Shown here: positions 27,594-37,505 of the stretch, one piece after another
How positions within the stretch are numbered: position 1 is the stretch's first letter
Layout of the letters: each line of letters begins with the position of its first letter
Notes under the pieces: generated by a model
What the model saw: the letters and a program-made list of their open reading frames with translations, nothing else
What the model was told of the DNA's origin: nothing
Databases searched by the model: none
Assembly: GCF_900230215.1 (NCBI RefSeq)
Contig: NZ_LT907982.1
Span: forward strand, 744,001-808,000
Reading direction: 5' to 3'
Length of the DNA stretch: 64,000 nucleotides
Source of the DNA: Jatrophihabitans sp. GAS493
GTDB taxonomy: Bacteria > Actinomycetota > Actinomycetes > Mycobacteriales > Jatrophihabitantaceae
Made by a program: the position numbers and the translations under genes

Positions 27594-28028
27594 ATGTTCG
27601 GCTCGGATGCAGTTCTGACCGCGCTGATCGCGACTACGGCCCTGATCTGTCTGGTCGTGATGGTGGCGCGGGGGGTCGCGCTCAAGCCATCCCGCGACCG
27701 TGACCCGATTCGGCGCTTCAGCCACGACGAACTGATCGAGGTGGTCTCCCGGGCCGGCGGGCGCTGCGAACACCACGACTTCCTGGGGCGCCGCTGCGAG
27801 GCGACCACTGGCCTGCATGCCGATCACGTCCATCCGCACAGCAAGGGCGGGCAGACGTCGCTGGCCAACGCCGCCGCCCTCTGTGCCTGGCACAACATGA
27901 AGAAGGGCGCGCGGGTCCCCTACGACTGGGAGATTCAGCGTCTGGAGGCCCGCCGGGTCGGCTATTTCCCGCCTGGTGTCCCGAGAGGCATCGTGCGTCG
28001 AGGCAGCCGTTCACAACACACGGCGTAG
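27594..28028 (+). CDS. Membrane-anchored HNH endonuclease-like protein
   Basis: The 144-residue protein starts at ATG 27594 behind GAAGGTGG. One N-terminal transmembrane helix (about residues 5-23, LTALIATTALICLVVMVARG) precedes a cytosolic HNH domain: RCEHHDFLGRRCEATTG, then HADHVHPHSKGGQTSLANAA and CAWHNMKKG. The His-His pair of DHVHPHSKGG and the final Asn/His are the HNH metal and catalytic positions, and two CxxC-like pairs may bind zinc. HNH domains nick or cut DNA; a membrane anchor is unusual and its target is unknown. A possible promoter (TTGCGC, 17, CATTAT at 27523-27551) lies in the 240-base divergent gap before it. Confidence 0.75.
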   Translation: MFGSDAVLTALIATTALICLVVMVARGVALKPSRDRDPIRRFSHDELIEVVSRAGGRCEHHDFLGRRCEATTGLHADHVHPHSKGGQTSLANAAALCAWHNMKKGARVPYDWEIQRLEARRVGYFPPGVPRGIVRRGSRSQHTA

Positions 28029-28184
28029 CTGGCCGAACCGGCTCGGTAGGAACGAGCTAAGAGTTCAGTCACACCTGCATCTTTGAAGCTGTTCAGTACG
28101 ACACGGGGCGCCAGCCTCGCTAGCATGTGGATGCGCCTGTTGGACGGGTTCGGGGGGCTTCGGCCATAAGAAACGAGTACCACC

Positions 28185-29441
28185 GTGTCCCTTCCCTCGA
28201 TGAGCAGTGCGACCTCCGATGTCGTCGTCGGACGGCAGAGTATTCACGGGCGAGACAGCAAGATCGTCGCCTACGAACTGCAGTTCCTCTCCGTCGACGA
28301 GGCGAGCGAGCAGACTGGCTTCTCCGGCGAGGAGATGACCGACACCGTGCTCTTCGGTGCGATCAGCATCGGCCTCAAGCGTCTGATCGACGGGAAGATG
28401 CTCTTCTGCAGCGTGCCCCGCGCGGTACTGATCGGCGACATTCCGCTCACGCTGCCGCCGCGAATCACCGTGCTGCAACTCGATAAGTCCGTGGCCTCGG
28501 ACCCGGAGGCGATCGCCGGTTGCCGCCGCCTGATCGACGCCGGCTTCCAGCTCGCGATGGACGACTTCGAGTGGACGACGCTCTCGCCCGAGCTGCTTCC
28601 GATGCTTTCGGTGGTGAAGGTCGACGTTCACGATGTGCCGGTGAACCGGCTCGTACAGGCCCTGGAGCGTTACGACCCGTACCAGATGCGCCTGGTGGCC
28701 AAGAACATTCACACCGAACAGGAGTGGGAGACCGCCCACAGCCTTGGCTTCGAACTCTTTCAAGGGCAGTACCTGCACCGGCCGGTGGCCGTCGCCGGAC
28801 GCAAGCTGGAGCCGAGCAACCTGGCCCGATTGAAGATGGCCGCCACCGTTCTCAGCCGCACCCTGGACTTCGAGGAGCTTGAGGACGTGCTGCGCCGCGA
28901 GCCCGGCCTCACCTATCAGATTCTGCAACTGGCCTCGATCGGGCGGGTCGGCGAGACCGGGCGCAAGATCCACTCGATTCGCGAGGCGCTGATCATGGCC
29001 GGCAGCTATCGGATCCAGAACTGGCTGTCCCTGCTGCTGGCCCGGTCAACCGGTCAGTCCTCGGGCGATGCCATGGTCGCCACGCTGACCCGGGCGCGAG
29101 CCTGCGAGCTGCTGGCCGCCACCCTGAAGACGCCGGATGCCAAGAGCGCCTTCGCGGCCGGGATGCTGTCGGGCTTCGACGCCCTGCTGCAGATGCCCTC
29201 ATCCGAGGTGATCCGCACCCTGCCACTGGCCCCGGAACTGCAGGAGGCGGCCTTCGGCACCAAGACGCCGCTGGCGCGGGTTATCCGCGACGTCATCGCG
29301 TACGAGGATCTGCCGACCGGGACACCGTTCAGCGCCGGACCGGCCATCACCTCCGACGCCACCGCGTCGCAGATCGCGACGGCGCTGGCGCAGGGGTTCA
29401 GCTGGGCGATCGAAGCCAACGAATCTATTTCCGCTGCGTGA
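28185..29441 (+). CDS. EAL-HDOD signalling protein with degenerate EAL domain
   Basis: The 418-residue protein (GTG start) matches the YuxH-type fusion of an EAL domain (about residues 12-210) and an HDOD domain (about 215-400). In the EAL half, the signature EAL is replaced by ELQ in IVAYELQFLS, although LAMDDFEW and VKVDVHDV echo the metal-binding strands; several catalytic acids are missing, so cyclic-di-GMP hydrolysis is unlikely and binding or protein contact more likely. HDOD shows LRREPGLTYQILQLAS and SIREALIMAG. Such proteins act in motility, stress and cell-cycle control. It has no obvious operon partner. Confidence 0.85.
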   Translation: MSLPSMSSATSDVVVGRQSIHGRDSKIVAYELQFLSVDEASEQTGFSGEEMTDTVLFGAISIGLKRLIDGKMLFCSVPRAVLIGDIPLTLPPRITVLQLDKSVASDPEAIAGCRRLIDAGFQLAMDDFEWTTLSPELLPMLSVVKVDVHDVPVNRLVQALERYDPYQMRLVAKNIHTEQEWETAHSLGFELFQGQYLHRPVAVAGRKLEPSNLARLKMAATVLSRTLDFEELEDVLRREPGLTYQILQLASIGRVGETGRKIHSIREALIMAGSYRIQNWLSLLLARSTGQSSGDAMVATLTRARACELLAATLKTPDAKSAFAAGMLSGFDALLQMPSSEVIRTLPLAPELQEAAFGTKTPLARVIRDVIAYEDLPTGTPFSAGPAITSDATASQIATALAQGFSWAIEANESISAA

Positions 29442-29486
29442 GCAGCAATTGAAACCAGCTGCGTAAGCGGGCCCCGGAACTTCGGC

Positions 29487-29951
29487 CTAGTTGTTGGCTG
29501 ACGCCGGTGCTCCACCGCCGGCCGGCAGGGTGATCCCACAGGCCTTCAGCGCCGCCTGGATCTTGGCCTGCTGAGCGGAGTCCATCCCACCCGGCGCACC
29601 CGAGGGGCGCGTCCCGCCTGACGGCATGGCTCCCGACGGCATGGCTCCGGACGGACGGGTGCCACCCGAAGGCATGGCCCCCGACGGCGGCGTTCCGCCC
29701 TGACCGCCCGGACCGCCCTGACCACCGCCGGTTGGCTGGGAGATCCCCGCGGCCGTGAGGCACTGCTGGACCTTCGCGTTGTTGAAGAGGCCGCCCCCGC
29801 TTGCGGCCGAGCCATTGGCTGCGGCGGCCCCCGTGCTGGCTGCGGCCGAACTGGATGTCCCGGAGGTCGTCGAACCGCCGCAGGCGACCAGGGCGCCGGA
29901 GGCGAGCAGGATACCCGCGCCAGCCAGAGTGGCTCGGTGAATTGCCTTCAT
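29487..29951 (-). CDS. Small secreted lipoprotein with PSGAMPSGG repeats
   Basis: The 154-residue protein has a lipoprotein signal with lipobox LVAC (Cys near residue 24), followed by a Ser/Ala/Gly-rich spacer. Two short helical segments, NNAKVQQCLTAAGISQPT and QAKIQAALKACGITLPAGGG, resemble each other and each holds one Cys, so they may be two copies of one motif bridged by a disulfide. Between them lies a Gly/Pro-rich run of PSGAMPSGG-type units. It is the last gene of the MacAB-like unit and probably an extracytoplasmic accessory of that transporter. I know no named family. Confidence 0.6.
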   Translation of the reverse strand: MKAIHRATLAGAGILLASGALVACGGSTTSGTSSSAAASTGAAAANGSAASGGGLFNNAKVQQCLTAAGISQPTGGGQGGPGGQGGTPPSGAMPSGGTRPSGAMPSGAMPSGGTRPSGAPGGMDSAQQAKIQAALKACGITLPAGGGAPASANN

Positions 29952-29981
29952 TTAATTGCCTTTCGGTACTTTCGATCAGGG

Positions 29982-30671
29982 TTAGCGGACGGTTATCGAG
30001 GTGGCGGTCACCGTTGCGTCGGCGGCGGTGCTTCCAACCACGGTCACCGAGTCGCCCGCGGCCAGGGCTGGCGCCGATACGGTCTTGGTGACCGTGGTCG
30101 TCTTGGTGAGGGTGACCTTGACCTGCTTGTCGGCCAGGTTCTTCACCACCATCGAGGTTCCCTTGAGGCTGACGACGGTTCCGATAACGGCTGGGACGGC
30201 GCTGCTGTCGGTCGAGGACGCCGTGCCGGTGCCGGTGCCGGTGCCGGTGCCGGTGCCGGTGCCAGCTCCGGTGCCGCTGCCCTGCGGTCCGAAGGCGCCG
30301 GCGCCAAAGCCCTCTCCACCGGCGGCCCGGGCTCCCCCTGGACCGGCAAAGGCACTGGTGGTGGTGGTCGCGTGGCTCTTCTGCAACTGGATGCCACCGA
30401 GCAACCCGACTCCGGCGATGACGGCCGCGATGAGCAGCAGGCTCAACCTTCCAAGGCGTTGCCTGGGGCGCGGAGCGAACTCATCGTCAACGGTGTCGAC
30501 GAAATCATCCGAACCATCGGAGCCTGCCGGCAGGCCGGCTACCGACGTCTCCGCGTCGCCGGTGATCCACTGCCCGGCGCCGAGCACCGGTTCGGTACGA
30601 GCGTCGTCGTCCGCACTGCTCATCGGGAGCGAGCCGAGGTCGGCGGTGTCAGCTGGGGTATCTGATCTCAT
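29982..30671 (-). CDS. Single-pass membrane protein with DUF5666-like outer domain
   Basis: The 229-residue protein has an acidic, disordered cytosolic N-terminus (about 75 residues), one transmembrane helix (RLSLLLIAAVIAGVGLLGG), a Gly-rich outer linker with a run of Gly-Thr dipeptides, and a C-terminal beta domain (VIGTVVSLKGTSMVVKNLAD, VTKTVSAPALAAGDSVTVVG, ATVTATSITVR). The last part resembles the small OB-like DUF5666 module found in extracytoplasmic proteins. It is 9 bases from the permease gene and is probably co-transcribed with the MacAB-like transporter. Function is unknown. Confidence 0.6.
   Translation of the reverse strand: MRSDTPADTADLGSLPMSSADDDARTEPVLGAGQWITGDAETSVAGLPAGSDGSDDFVDTVDDEFAPRPRQRLGRLSLLLIAAVIAGVGLLGGIQLQKSHATTTTSAFAGPGGARAAGGEGFGAGAFGPQGSGTGAGTGTGTGTGTGTGTASSTDSSAVPAVIGTVVSLKGTSMVVKNLADKQVKVTLTKTTTVTKTVSAPALAAGDSVTVVGSTAADATVTATSITVR
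30223..30263. repeat. Hexanucleotide microsatellite (GCCGGT)n
   Basis: Nearly seven uninterrupted copies of a 6-base unit encode the Gly-Thr run in the linker of the membrane protein at 29982-30671. Being in frame (6 bases), copy-number change would only lengthen or shorten the linker. Confidence 0.7.
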
Positions 30672-30680
30672 CGTGCGTCC

Positions 30681-32041
<1,361 letters not shown>

Positions 32042-32045
<4 letters not shown>

Positions 32046-32809
32046 GAGGCGACCGCTTCACTTTCGAGCGCCTCGCCCGACTCCGAACCGAGGGCGTGGC
32101 GTGCGGCCACCGACATCGGGAACTGGCGCACATCGGAGATGATCTGCCCGTCTTTCATTCGGATAACTCGCTTTGCGTGCGCGGCGACGTCCTCCTCGTG
32201 AGTGATGACGACGACCGTGCGCCCCTGCTGGTTCAGCCGGTCGAAGAGGGCAAGTACCTCCTCGGTCGAGTGCGAATCCAGTGCGCCGGTCGGCTCGTCG
32301 GCTAGCAGCAACACCGGCTCGGTGACGATCGCGCGGGCGATCGCCACCCGCTGCTGCTGGCCACCGGATAGCTGGGTCGGCAGGTGTCCGGTGCGATCTC
32401 CCAGTCCGACCGCCTCCAGCGCCGCAAGCGCCCGCTGTCGCCGCTGCGCCCCACGCACTCCGGCGTAGGAGAGGGGCAGGGCGACGTTGTCGACGGCTCG
32501 GGTGCGCGGAATGAGGTTGAAACTCTGGAAGATGAAGCCGATCTTGCGGTTTCGGATGATCGCCTGCTGATGCTCGTCCAGCTCCCGGACGTCCACGCCA
32601 TCGAGTAGGTACTGCCCGCGGGTGGTGTCGTCTAGGCACCCGATGATGTTCATCAGCGTTGACTTGCCGGAGCCGGAGGCTCCCATGATCGCCAGGTATT
32701 CACCGCGCTCGACGATCAGATCGACATCGCTCACCGCATGTACTGCGGTGTCTGCGGATCCGTAGATCTTGCTGGCTCGGTGCAGGGCGATGACGGGGCG
32801 CCGGGTCAT
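32042..32809 (-). CDS. MacB/LolD-type ABC transporter ATPase
   Basis: The 255-residue ATPase shows Walker A GASGSGKS, signature LSGGQQQR, Walker [13 protein letters not shown] and the switch His in [10 protein letters not shown], in the mechanotransmission (MacB/LolD/FtsE-like) subfamily. It has a C-terminal extension of about 30 residues. It overlaps the adaptor gene (ATGA, 32806-32809) and the permease gene by four bases each, so the three form one unit. Confidence 0.93.
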
Positions 32810-34293
32810 CGCCCGCCACCGCCGCCGAGCAGGCTGCCGGCACCGCTGTTGCCACCGAGCAGGCTTGAGGTCGAGGAGGTGGTCGTCGGGATGACGATCA
32901 CCTCACCGGCGGTGACTCCTGAGGTGATCTCGGTGAAGCCGTCGCCGACCAGGCCGGTCGTCACGGTCACCCGCTTGGTGCTCGAGCCGTCCTGAACCTC
33001 CACGGTCTTCGACACACCCGCGGTGGTGACGGCGGTCGTCGACAGTCGCAGCACTCCGGTCTTGTTGGCTGTCGTAATGGTGATGGTCGCGCTCTGGCCG
33101 AGACGCAGGCCGGTTGGAACCGTGGTGAGGGTGACGGTCACCCCGTAGCTGACGACGTTGCTGGAGACCGTGCTGGTGAGGTCGACCGCGGTGACGGTTC
33201 CGGCGACGGTGGTGCCCGACGCGGTGGTGGTCACTCCCGGAACTGCGGCGGCGGCGGTGCCACTACTGCTCGAGGTGAGCGCGGCGAAGGTGATGCTGGC
33301 TGCGTCGCCGACCTTCACCGATCCGATGTCGGACTCCGAGACACTGGCCGGCACGGTGATCGCCTTCATGTTGGCGACAGTGATGAAACCACTGCTGGTG
33401 CTGGTCTTCGCCGCAGTACTGGTGCTGGTGCTGGTGGTCGAACTTGTGCTGCCGGTCGAACTTGTGCTGCCGGTCGAACCGGTACTGCTGCCGGTGGAGG
33501 AGGTCGCGGACGTCGTCGACGTGGAGGTGCTGGAACTGGAGGCCACCGAGCCGGAGCCCGGGGCGAGGCCGACCGAGCCGTTGACGGTCACCACGGTGGC
33601 GGCCACCGGGGAGGTGAGGGTGCAGTCGCCGAGCGTCGCCTTGGCCGCAGTGAGATTCGTCTGCGCGGTGGTGACGGCCTGGGCCTGCTGCGTCGAGCTG
33701 GCCTCAGCCGAGGCGAGCTGGCTCTCCGCACTGGAGATCTGCTGCTTGTCCTTCAGGACGGAGGCCTGGTACTGCAGCTTGGCGTTGGCGATGTCAGCGG
33801 CCAGCGTCGTCGCGTCCTTGGCGTCCTGCTGCTGGGCCTTGGCGACGCCCGCGGTGTAGGTGTTCTTCGCCTGCGCTATGTCCAGCGCGGCACTGCTTTT
33901 GGCGTCGCTCACCGCGGTGCTGGCCTGCGAGATCGACGTATCGAGTTCGCTCTGCGCTGCTGTGAGTGCGGTCTGGGCGGTGGCTACCGCCTCGTCGGCG
34001 GTGGTCGTGTCGACGGTGGCCAGTGCCTGCCCGACCTTGATCGTGTCTCCGGGCTTTACCAGCACCGAGGTGAGGGTTCCGGTGCAGTCGGTGAAGGAGA
34101 TGCCCAGATTTGTGGCACTCTCTGCCGTGCCGCTGGCCGAGACGGTCGCCGATACGTCACCGGTCGTCACCGTGGTGGTGGCGATCGTTGCCGCCTTGGC
34201 CGAGGTCGTGCGTAGCATCGCCCAGCCGGTCACCGAAATCGCGATCAGGGCCACCAGTAGTACGCCGTTCACAATGAGAGTGCGTCGCCGCAT
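32806..34293 (-). CDS. MacA/HlyD-type membrane-fusion adaptor
   Basis: The 495-residue protein has an N-terminal membrane anchor (LIVNGVLLVALIAISVTGWA), a lipoyl/barrel-sandwich half (SFTDCTGTLTSVLVKPGDTI KVGQ-type), a long Ala/Gln-rich coiled-coil hairpin (about residues 115-215), the second lipoyl half, and beta-barrel domains. A Ser/Thr/Gly-only stretch of about 60 residues (SSTGSTSST...) is inserted next to the second half (about residues 250-300) and is probably a flexible loop. It is the first gene of a five-gene unit: adaptor, ATPase, permease, membrane protein, lipoprotein. Confidence 0.88.
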   Translation of the reverse strand: MRRRTLIVNGVLLVALIAISVTGWAMLRTTSAKAATIATTTVTTGDVSATVSASGTAESATNLGISFTDCTGTLTSVLVKPGDTIKVGQALATVDTTTADEAVATAQTALTAAQSELDTSISQASTAVSDAKSSAALDIAQAKNTYTAGVAKAQQQDAKDATTLAADIANAKLQYQASVLKDKQQISSAESQLASAEASSTQQAQAVTTAQTNLTAAKATLGDCTLTSPVAATVVTVNGSVGLAPGSGSVASSSSTSTSTTSATSSTGSSTGSTGSTSSTGSTSSTTSTSTSTAAKTSTSSGFITVANMKAITVPASVSESDIGSVKVGDAASITFAALTSSSSGTAAAAVPGVTTTASGTTVAGTVTAVDLTSTVSSNVVSYGVTVTLTTVPTGLRLGQSATITITTANKTGVLRLSTTAVTTAGVSKTVEVQDGSSTKRVTVTTGLVGDGFTEITSGVTAGEVIVIPTTTSSTSSLLGGNSGAGSLLGGGGGR

Positions 34294-34317
34294 CGAGTAC
34301 CTCGTGTCATGTCAGGG

Positions 34318-34346
34318 TCGGCAGCCGGATGTTCGGCGGCTGCCGA
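34318..34346. promoter_or_regulatory. 10-base inverted repeat in the divergent macA/hydrolase gap
   Basis: TCGGCAGCCG (34318-34327) and CGGCTGCCGA (34337-34346) are perfect complements around nine bases. The repeat lies 25 bases upstream of the adaptor start, in its likely leader or promoter. It may be an operator for a dimeric regulator or an mRNA hairpin. Confidence 0.45.
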
Positions 34347-34464
34347 TCAGGGATTTCCAAGTCAGTGATTGATACTGGCGGAGCGAGTCCCAACGAGGTC
34401 TCAGCTTCAGATCAAGCTCAGGTCAACGCTTTCCATGCGCTGGCTGTGGAGACGAGGAACGGTT

Positions 34465-35276
34465 ATGACTGCCACACCGACGGGCCTGCGCGGCGACTAT
34501 CTGGAGGTAGCCGGGCTTCGGCTGTACTACGAGCGCAGCGACGAGTTCACCGCCGGGGGGCCCCCGCTGCTGCTCCTGCACGGCGGGTTGCTCAACATTG
34601 ACCTGAGTTTCGCGGGGTTGCTTGCGGCACTGGTTTCCGGTCGCGGGGTGATCGCCCTCGAACTGCAGGGACACGGCCGCAGCAGCGACGGCGACCGGCC
34701 GTTCACGGTCTCAACTCTGGCCAGCGACGTGACGGCCCTGCTGGATGAGCTGGGGCTGGAGCAGGTCGACATCCTCGGCTTCAGCCTGGGCGGCCTGGTC
34801 GCAACCGAGTTCGCCGTCGAGCATCCCGGGCGGGTACGCCGGCTGATCCTGGCCTCCACGCATTTCCGCGGCGACGGCTATCACGCCGAGATCAACGATC
34901 CGGGGTTGCACGCTACGTCGACCCGGATGCCGAGCGAGGCTGACTTTGCGGCGATGCAGCAGTCTTACGCCGAACTGGCGCCCGACCCGGACCACTTCGC
35001 CGAATTCCTGGCGAAGGCCTCGGCCGCGGTCGGCTCCTTCGACGGCTGGAGCGACGAGGCGATCGCGGGCCTGCCCGGGCCGACCCTGCTCGTGGTCGGG
35101 GACCACGATTTCGTCAGGCTGGAGCACTCGGTGGATTTCCGGCGCACCTGCGCCGAGGCCAACTTGCGGTGCTGCCGGCGACTACGCACATGCAGGTCAT
35201 GGACCGGATCGAGGTTCTGGTTCCGCTGCTTGAACGGTTCCTCGACGAACCGGATGGGAGTACGTCTGTTCACTGA
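34465..35276 (+). pseudogene. Alpha/beta hydrolase, frameshifted near the C-terminus
   Basis: ATG 34465 follows AGGA. The frame encodes a normal alpha/beta hydrolase (LLLLHGGLLN oxyanion loop, nucleophile elbow GFSLGG, Asp in VVGDHDFV) as far as CAEANL. At about 35164-35168 the reading frame must shift by one base: the shifted frame continues AVLPATTHMQVMDRIEVLVP and LLERFLDEPDG and stops at 35276, supplying the catalytic His in ATTHMQVMD. The unshifted frame runs to 35292 with Cys/Arg-rich nonsense and lacks that His. One base seems to be missing, by mutation or sequencing error. If real, the enzyme is probably inactive. Confidence 0.8.
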
Positions 35277-35411
35277 CGTCATGCTCTCGTAACGGGATGG
35301 ACACCGTCCCTTTTGTCAATTGTTTCCGGTACTGCAGGCCTCGTTGCAGGCAACTCGCCACAATTTCGACATGAGCATTGACAATCTTCCGGATAAGATG
35401 CGAGCCTGTCA

Positions 35412-35427
35412 GTGAACGTTCGTTCAC
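35412..35427. promoter_or_regulatory. Perfect palindrome upstream of the desaturase
   Basis: GTGAACGTTCGTTCAC has two perfect 7-base arms around TT, 53 bases before the desaturase start. The form matches operators of TetR-family regulators, and recalls the DesT-type sites that control desaturases in pseudomonads. TTGACA at 35378-35383 lies 28 bases upstream; a matching -10 box at normal spacing is not clear. Confidence 0.6.
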
Positions 35428-35479
35428 CGAAACTTCGGTCCGGCCCAGAAGCTTGCGAGCCGATCATGAGGAGCTGATC

Positions 35480-36607
35480 ATGACTACCGCACATCTCACC
35501 TTCGAACAGACCGAAGAGCTGGGGCGGGAGCTCGACGCGATTCGGGCCGAGCTGGTCGCGAAGCTCGGCCAGGAAGACCGCGACTACATCTACAACGTCA
35601 TCAAGGCTCAGCGGGCGCTTGAGGTCGTCGGCCGGGGAGCCATGTTCCTCGGCTTCCTGCCTCCGTTCTGGTTCGCCGGGGTGGCCGCGCTGTCGATGTC
35701 GAAGATTCTCGACAACCTCGAGATCGGTCACAACGTCATGCACGGGCAGTACGACTGGATGCGTGACCCGGCGGTGAACTCGAAGATGTTCGAGTGGGAC
35801 AACGTCTGCCCGTCCGAGCAGTGGCGCCACTCGCACAACTACATGCACCACACTTACACCAACATTCTCGGCAAGGACCGCGACATCGGTTACGGCCAGT
35901 TGCGCATGGACGAAGGCCAGAAGTGGCAGCCGTACTACCTGGGCAACCCGATCTACGCCTTCCTGCTGATGATGGCCTTCGAATGGGGCGTCATGGCCCA
36001 CGACCTCGAGCTCAACAAGATCTTCGACGGACGCAAGCCCTGGAATGGACCGGAGACCCGAGCTCAGCGCAAGCAGATCTGGGAGAAGGGCGTCAAGCAG
36101 GTGATGAAGGACTACGTCCTCTTCCCGGCGCTCACCGGCCCGCAGTTCATGCACACGCTGGCCGGCAACGCGGTGGCCAATGTCGTCCGCAACATCTGGG
36201 CCTTCGGCGTCATCTTCTGCGGGCACTTCCCGACCGGCGTGCAGGTCTTCAGCCGGGCGGAGACGGAGAACGAGACCCGCGGCGAGTGGTACATCCGGCA
36301 GATGACCGGCTCCGCCAATATCTCCGGCGGTCCGATCCTGCACATGCTCTCAGGGAATCTCTCGTACCAGATCGAGCATCACCTTTACCCGGACATCCCG
36401 GCTCGTCGCTACGCCGAGGTGGCCCCGCAGATCCGCGAGATCTGCGAGCGCTACGGCCTCGCGTACACCACCGGCCCGCTGCCGCGGCAACTGGCGCAGG
36501 TTGCGGTCAAGATCTGCAAGCTGGCCCTCCCGCCACGTAAGAAGTCGCGCAGCGCCCGCAGTAGTGAGATCCAGCGTCCCGAACTCAGCGCGGTCGCCGC
36601 AGCCTAG
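35480..36607 (+). CDS. Membrane fatty-acid (acyl lipid/acyl-CoA) desaturase
   Basis: The 375-residue protein starts at ATG 35480, seven bases after GAGGAG. It carries the three histidine boxes of integral-membrane diiron desaturases: GHNVMHGQYDWM, HSHNYMHHTYTN and, late, QIEHHLYPDIP. The final box with Q-x-x-HH is the front-end/omega type also found in actinobacterial linoleoyl-CoA desaturase-like proteins. It probably introduces a double bond into membrane acyl chains; position is unknown. No ferredoxin or reductase gene adjoins. A TetR-type palindrome upstream suggests lipid-responsive repression. Confidence 0.9.
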   Translation: MTTAHLTFEQTEELGRELDAIRAELVAKLGQEDRDYIYNVIKAQRALEVVGRGAMFLGFLPPFWFAGVAALSMSKILDNLEIGHNVMHGQYDWMRDPAVNSKMFEWDNVCPSEQWRHSHNYMHHTYTNILGKDRDIGYGQLRMDEGQKWQPYYLGNPIYAFLLMMAFEWGVMAHDLELNKIFDGRKPWNGPETRAQRKQIWEKGVKQVMKDYVLFPALTGPQFMHTLAGNAVANVVRNIWAFGVIFCGHFPTGVQVFSRAETENETRGEWYIRQMTGSANISGGPILHMLSGNLSYQIEHHLYPDIPARRYAEVAPQIREICERYGLAYTTGPLPRQLAQVAVKICKLALPPRKKSRSARSSEIQRPELSAVAAA

Positions 36608-36676
36608 CGATCACCTCGTACGCTGCTTCGCCTCCCGGCTCGCGGGGGTCCAGCGAGTAGGAGCAGCCAGCCAGAC

Positions 36677-36707
36677 GCGGTAGCTACCCGATGCGGGTCG
36701 CTACCGC
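36677..36707 (+). terminator. Terminator after the desaturase gene
   Basis: GCGGTAGC (36677-36684) pairs with GCTACCGC (36700-36707), and an inner ACCCG/CGGGT pair closes an ATG loop. The hairpin is followed by TTCTGTGTTT, a modest T-rich tail. It lies 70 bases after the desaturase stop. Confidence 0.65.
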
Positions 36708-36789
36708 TTCTGTGTTTCTGGATCGGCGGGGCTAATGCCAGGGCGAGCTGCTGCCGATAGGTCAGGGGAGAACTGACGATAGGAGCAGT

Positions 36790-37200
36790 GTGTCCGGCGA
36801 GAGCCTGCGCTACCGGCTGACGGTGGGGTGCGAGAGTGGCGGCGTTCGCATGCCCATTCTGCAGACCGCTGGCGTCTGGGTTGAGGCGGCCGTGGCGCTG
36901 AACCTGGCCTGCTCGATCATCGGCAAGCCGCTCAACGTCGCCGACGAGACGCTGCAGCGCAACGGAGTCGTGGCAGCCCCCTGCATTCCGTTCGGCTGGC
37001 GGTACGTGAAGCACCTACCGGTTGCCGGCGTCTCGATCGATCGGGTCAAGCTGGACGCCGACGGGCACGAGACGGCGGTTGACACGTCGTTCCCCGGGCT
37101 GCATCTTGACGCGAAGCGCGCGGGAGGGCTGCCGAGCGTGGGCGCCATCGGGCGACGGCCGGCCAGCCGTATCCTCTGGCGCGCCGACGACGCCGCCTAA
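36790..37200 (+). CDS. Hypothetical protein
   Basis: The 136-residue frame (GTG start) has AGGAG four bases upstream and no competing gene on either strand. The product has no signal peptide or membrane helix. VWVEAAVALNLACSIIGKPLNVADETLQRNG is not repeated elsewhere, so I keep to short segments: GVRMPILQT, AAPCIPFGWRYVKH and DADGHETAVDT look like a small soluble domain. I recognise no family. A strong hairpin 19 bases after the stop supports a real transcript end here. Confidence 0.45.
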   Translation: MSGESLRYRLTVGCESGGVRMPILQTAGVWVEAAVALNLACSIIGKPLNVADETLQRNGVVAAPCIPFGWRYVKHLPVAGVSIDRVKLDADGHETAVDTSFPGLHLDAKRAGGLPSVGAIGRRPASRILWRADDAA

Positions 37201-37219
37201 CCCAGCGCGACCCCCGACC

Positions 37220-37260
37220 TGGGGAGTTAAGTTCCCGGATTCCGGGAATTTGACTCCCCA
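37220..37260 (+). terminator. 19-pair hairpin after the hypothetical gene
   Basis: Arms 37220-37238 and 37242-37260 pair along all 19 positions around a three-base loop; 17 are Watson-Crick and two are G-U if transcribed. It is the strongest hairpin in the region and sits 19 bases after the stop at 37200. There is no T-tract, as is common for actinobacterial terminators. Confidence 0.6.
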
Positions 37261-37344
37261 AGATCGGCAAAGATCCCGTGCTACGTGCACCCCAGCGCGC
37301 ACATAGCCGGATCGTTCGGTGAAGCGAGGCGTCCGTGCCTGTTT

Positions 37345-37455
37345 GGGGGCTTACCACTTGGGGCCTGACCAGTTGGGGCCTGACCAGTTGGGGGCTGACC
37401 AGTTGGGGGCTGACCAGTTGGGGGCTGACCAGTTGGGGGCTGACCAGTTGGGGGC
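37345..37455. repeat. 15-base minisatellite, seven copies plus a partial copy
   Basis: Seven head-to-tail 15-base units, consensus GGGGGCTGACCAGTT, run from 37345 to 37449, with six more bases of an eighth. Units 4-7 are identical; unit 1 differs most. Because 15 is a multiple of three, every frame is open and encodes a pentapeptide repeat (LGADQ, WGLTS or, on the other strand, VSPQL), but no frame has a credible start and context. It lies in a 531-base gene-free stretch (37201-37731) together with three strong hairpins. Confidence 0.85.
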
Positions 37456-37456
37456 C

Positions 37457-37505
37457 AGGCAGGAGAAGCACGGCCTCGCCCCCCGGCGAGTGGCTTCTCC
37501 TGCCT
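37457..37505. repeat. 13-base perfect inverted repeat abutting the minisatellite
   Basis: AGGCAGGAGAAGC (37457-37469) and GCTTCTCCTGCCT (37493-37505) pair perfectly; the 23-base centre contains a further CTCGCC/GGCGAG hairpin. It starts two bases after the 15-base repeats. It may be a terminator (TTT follows) or part of a structured RNA or element end. Confidence 0.6.
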
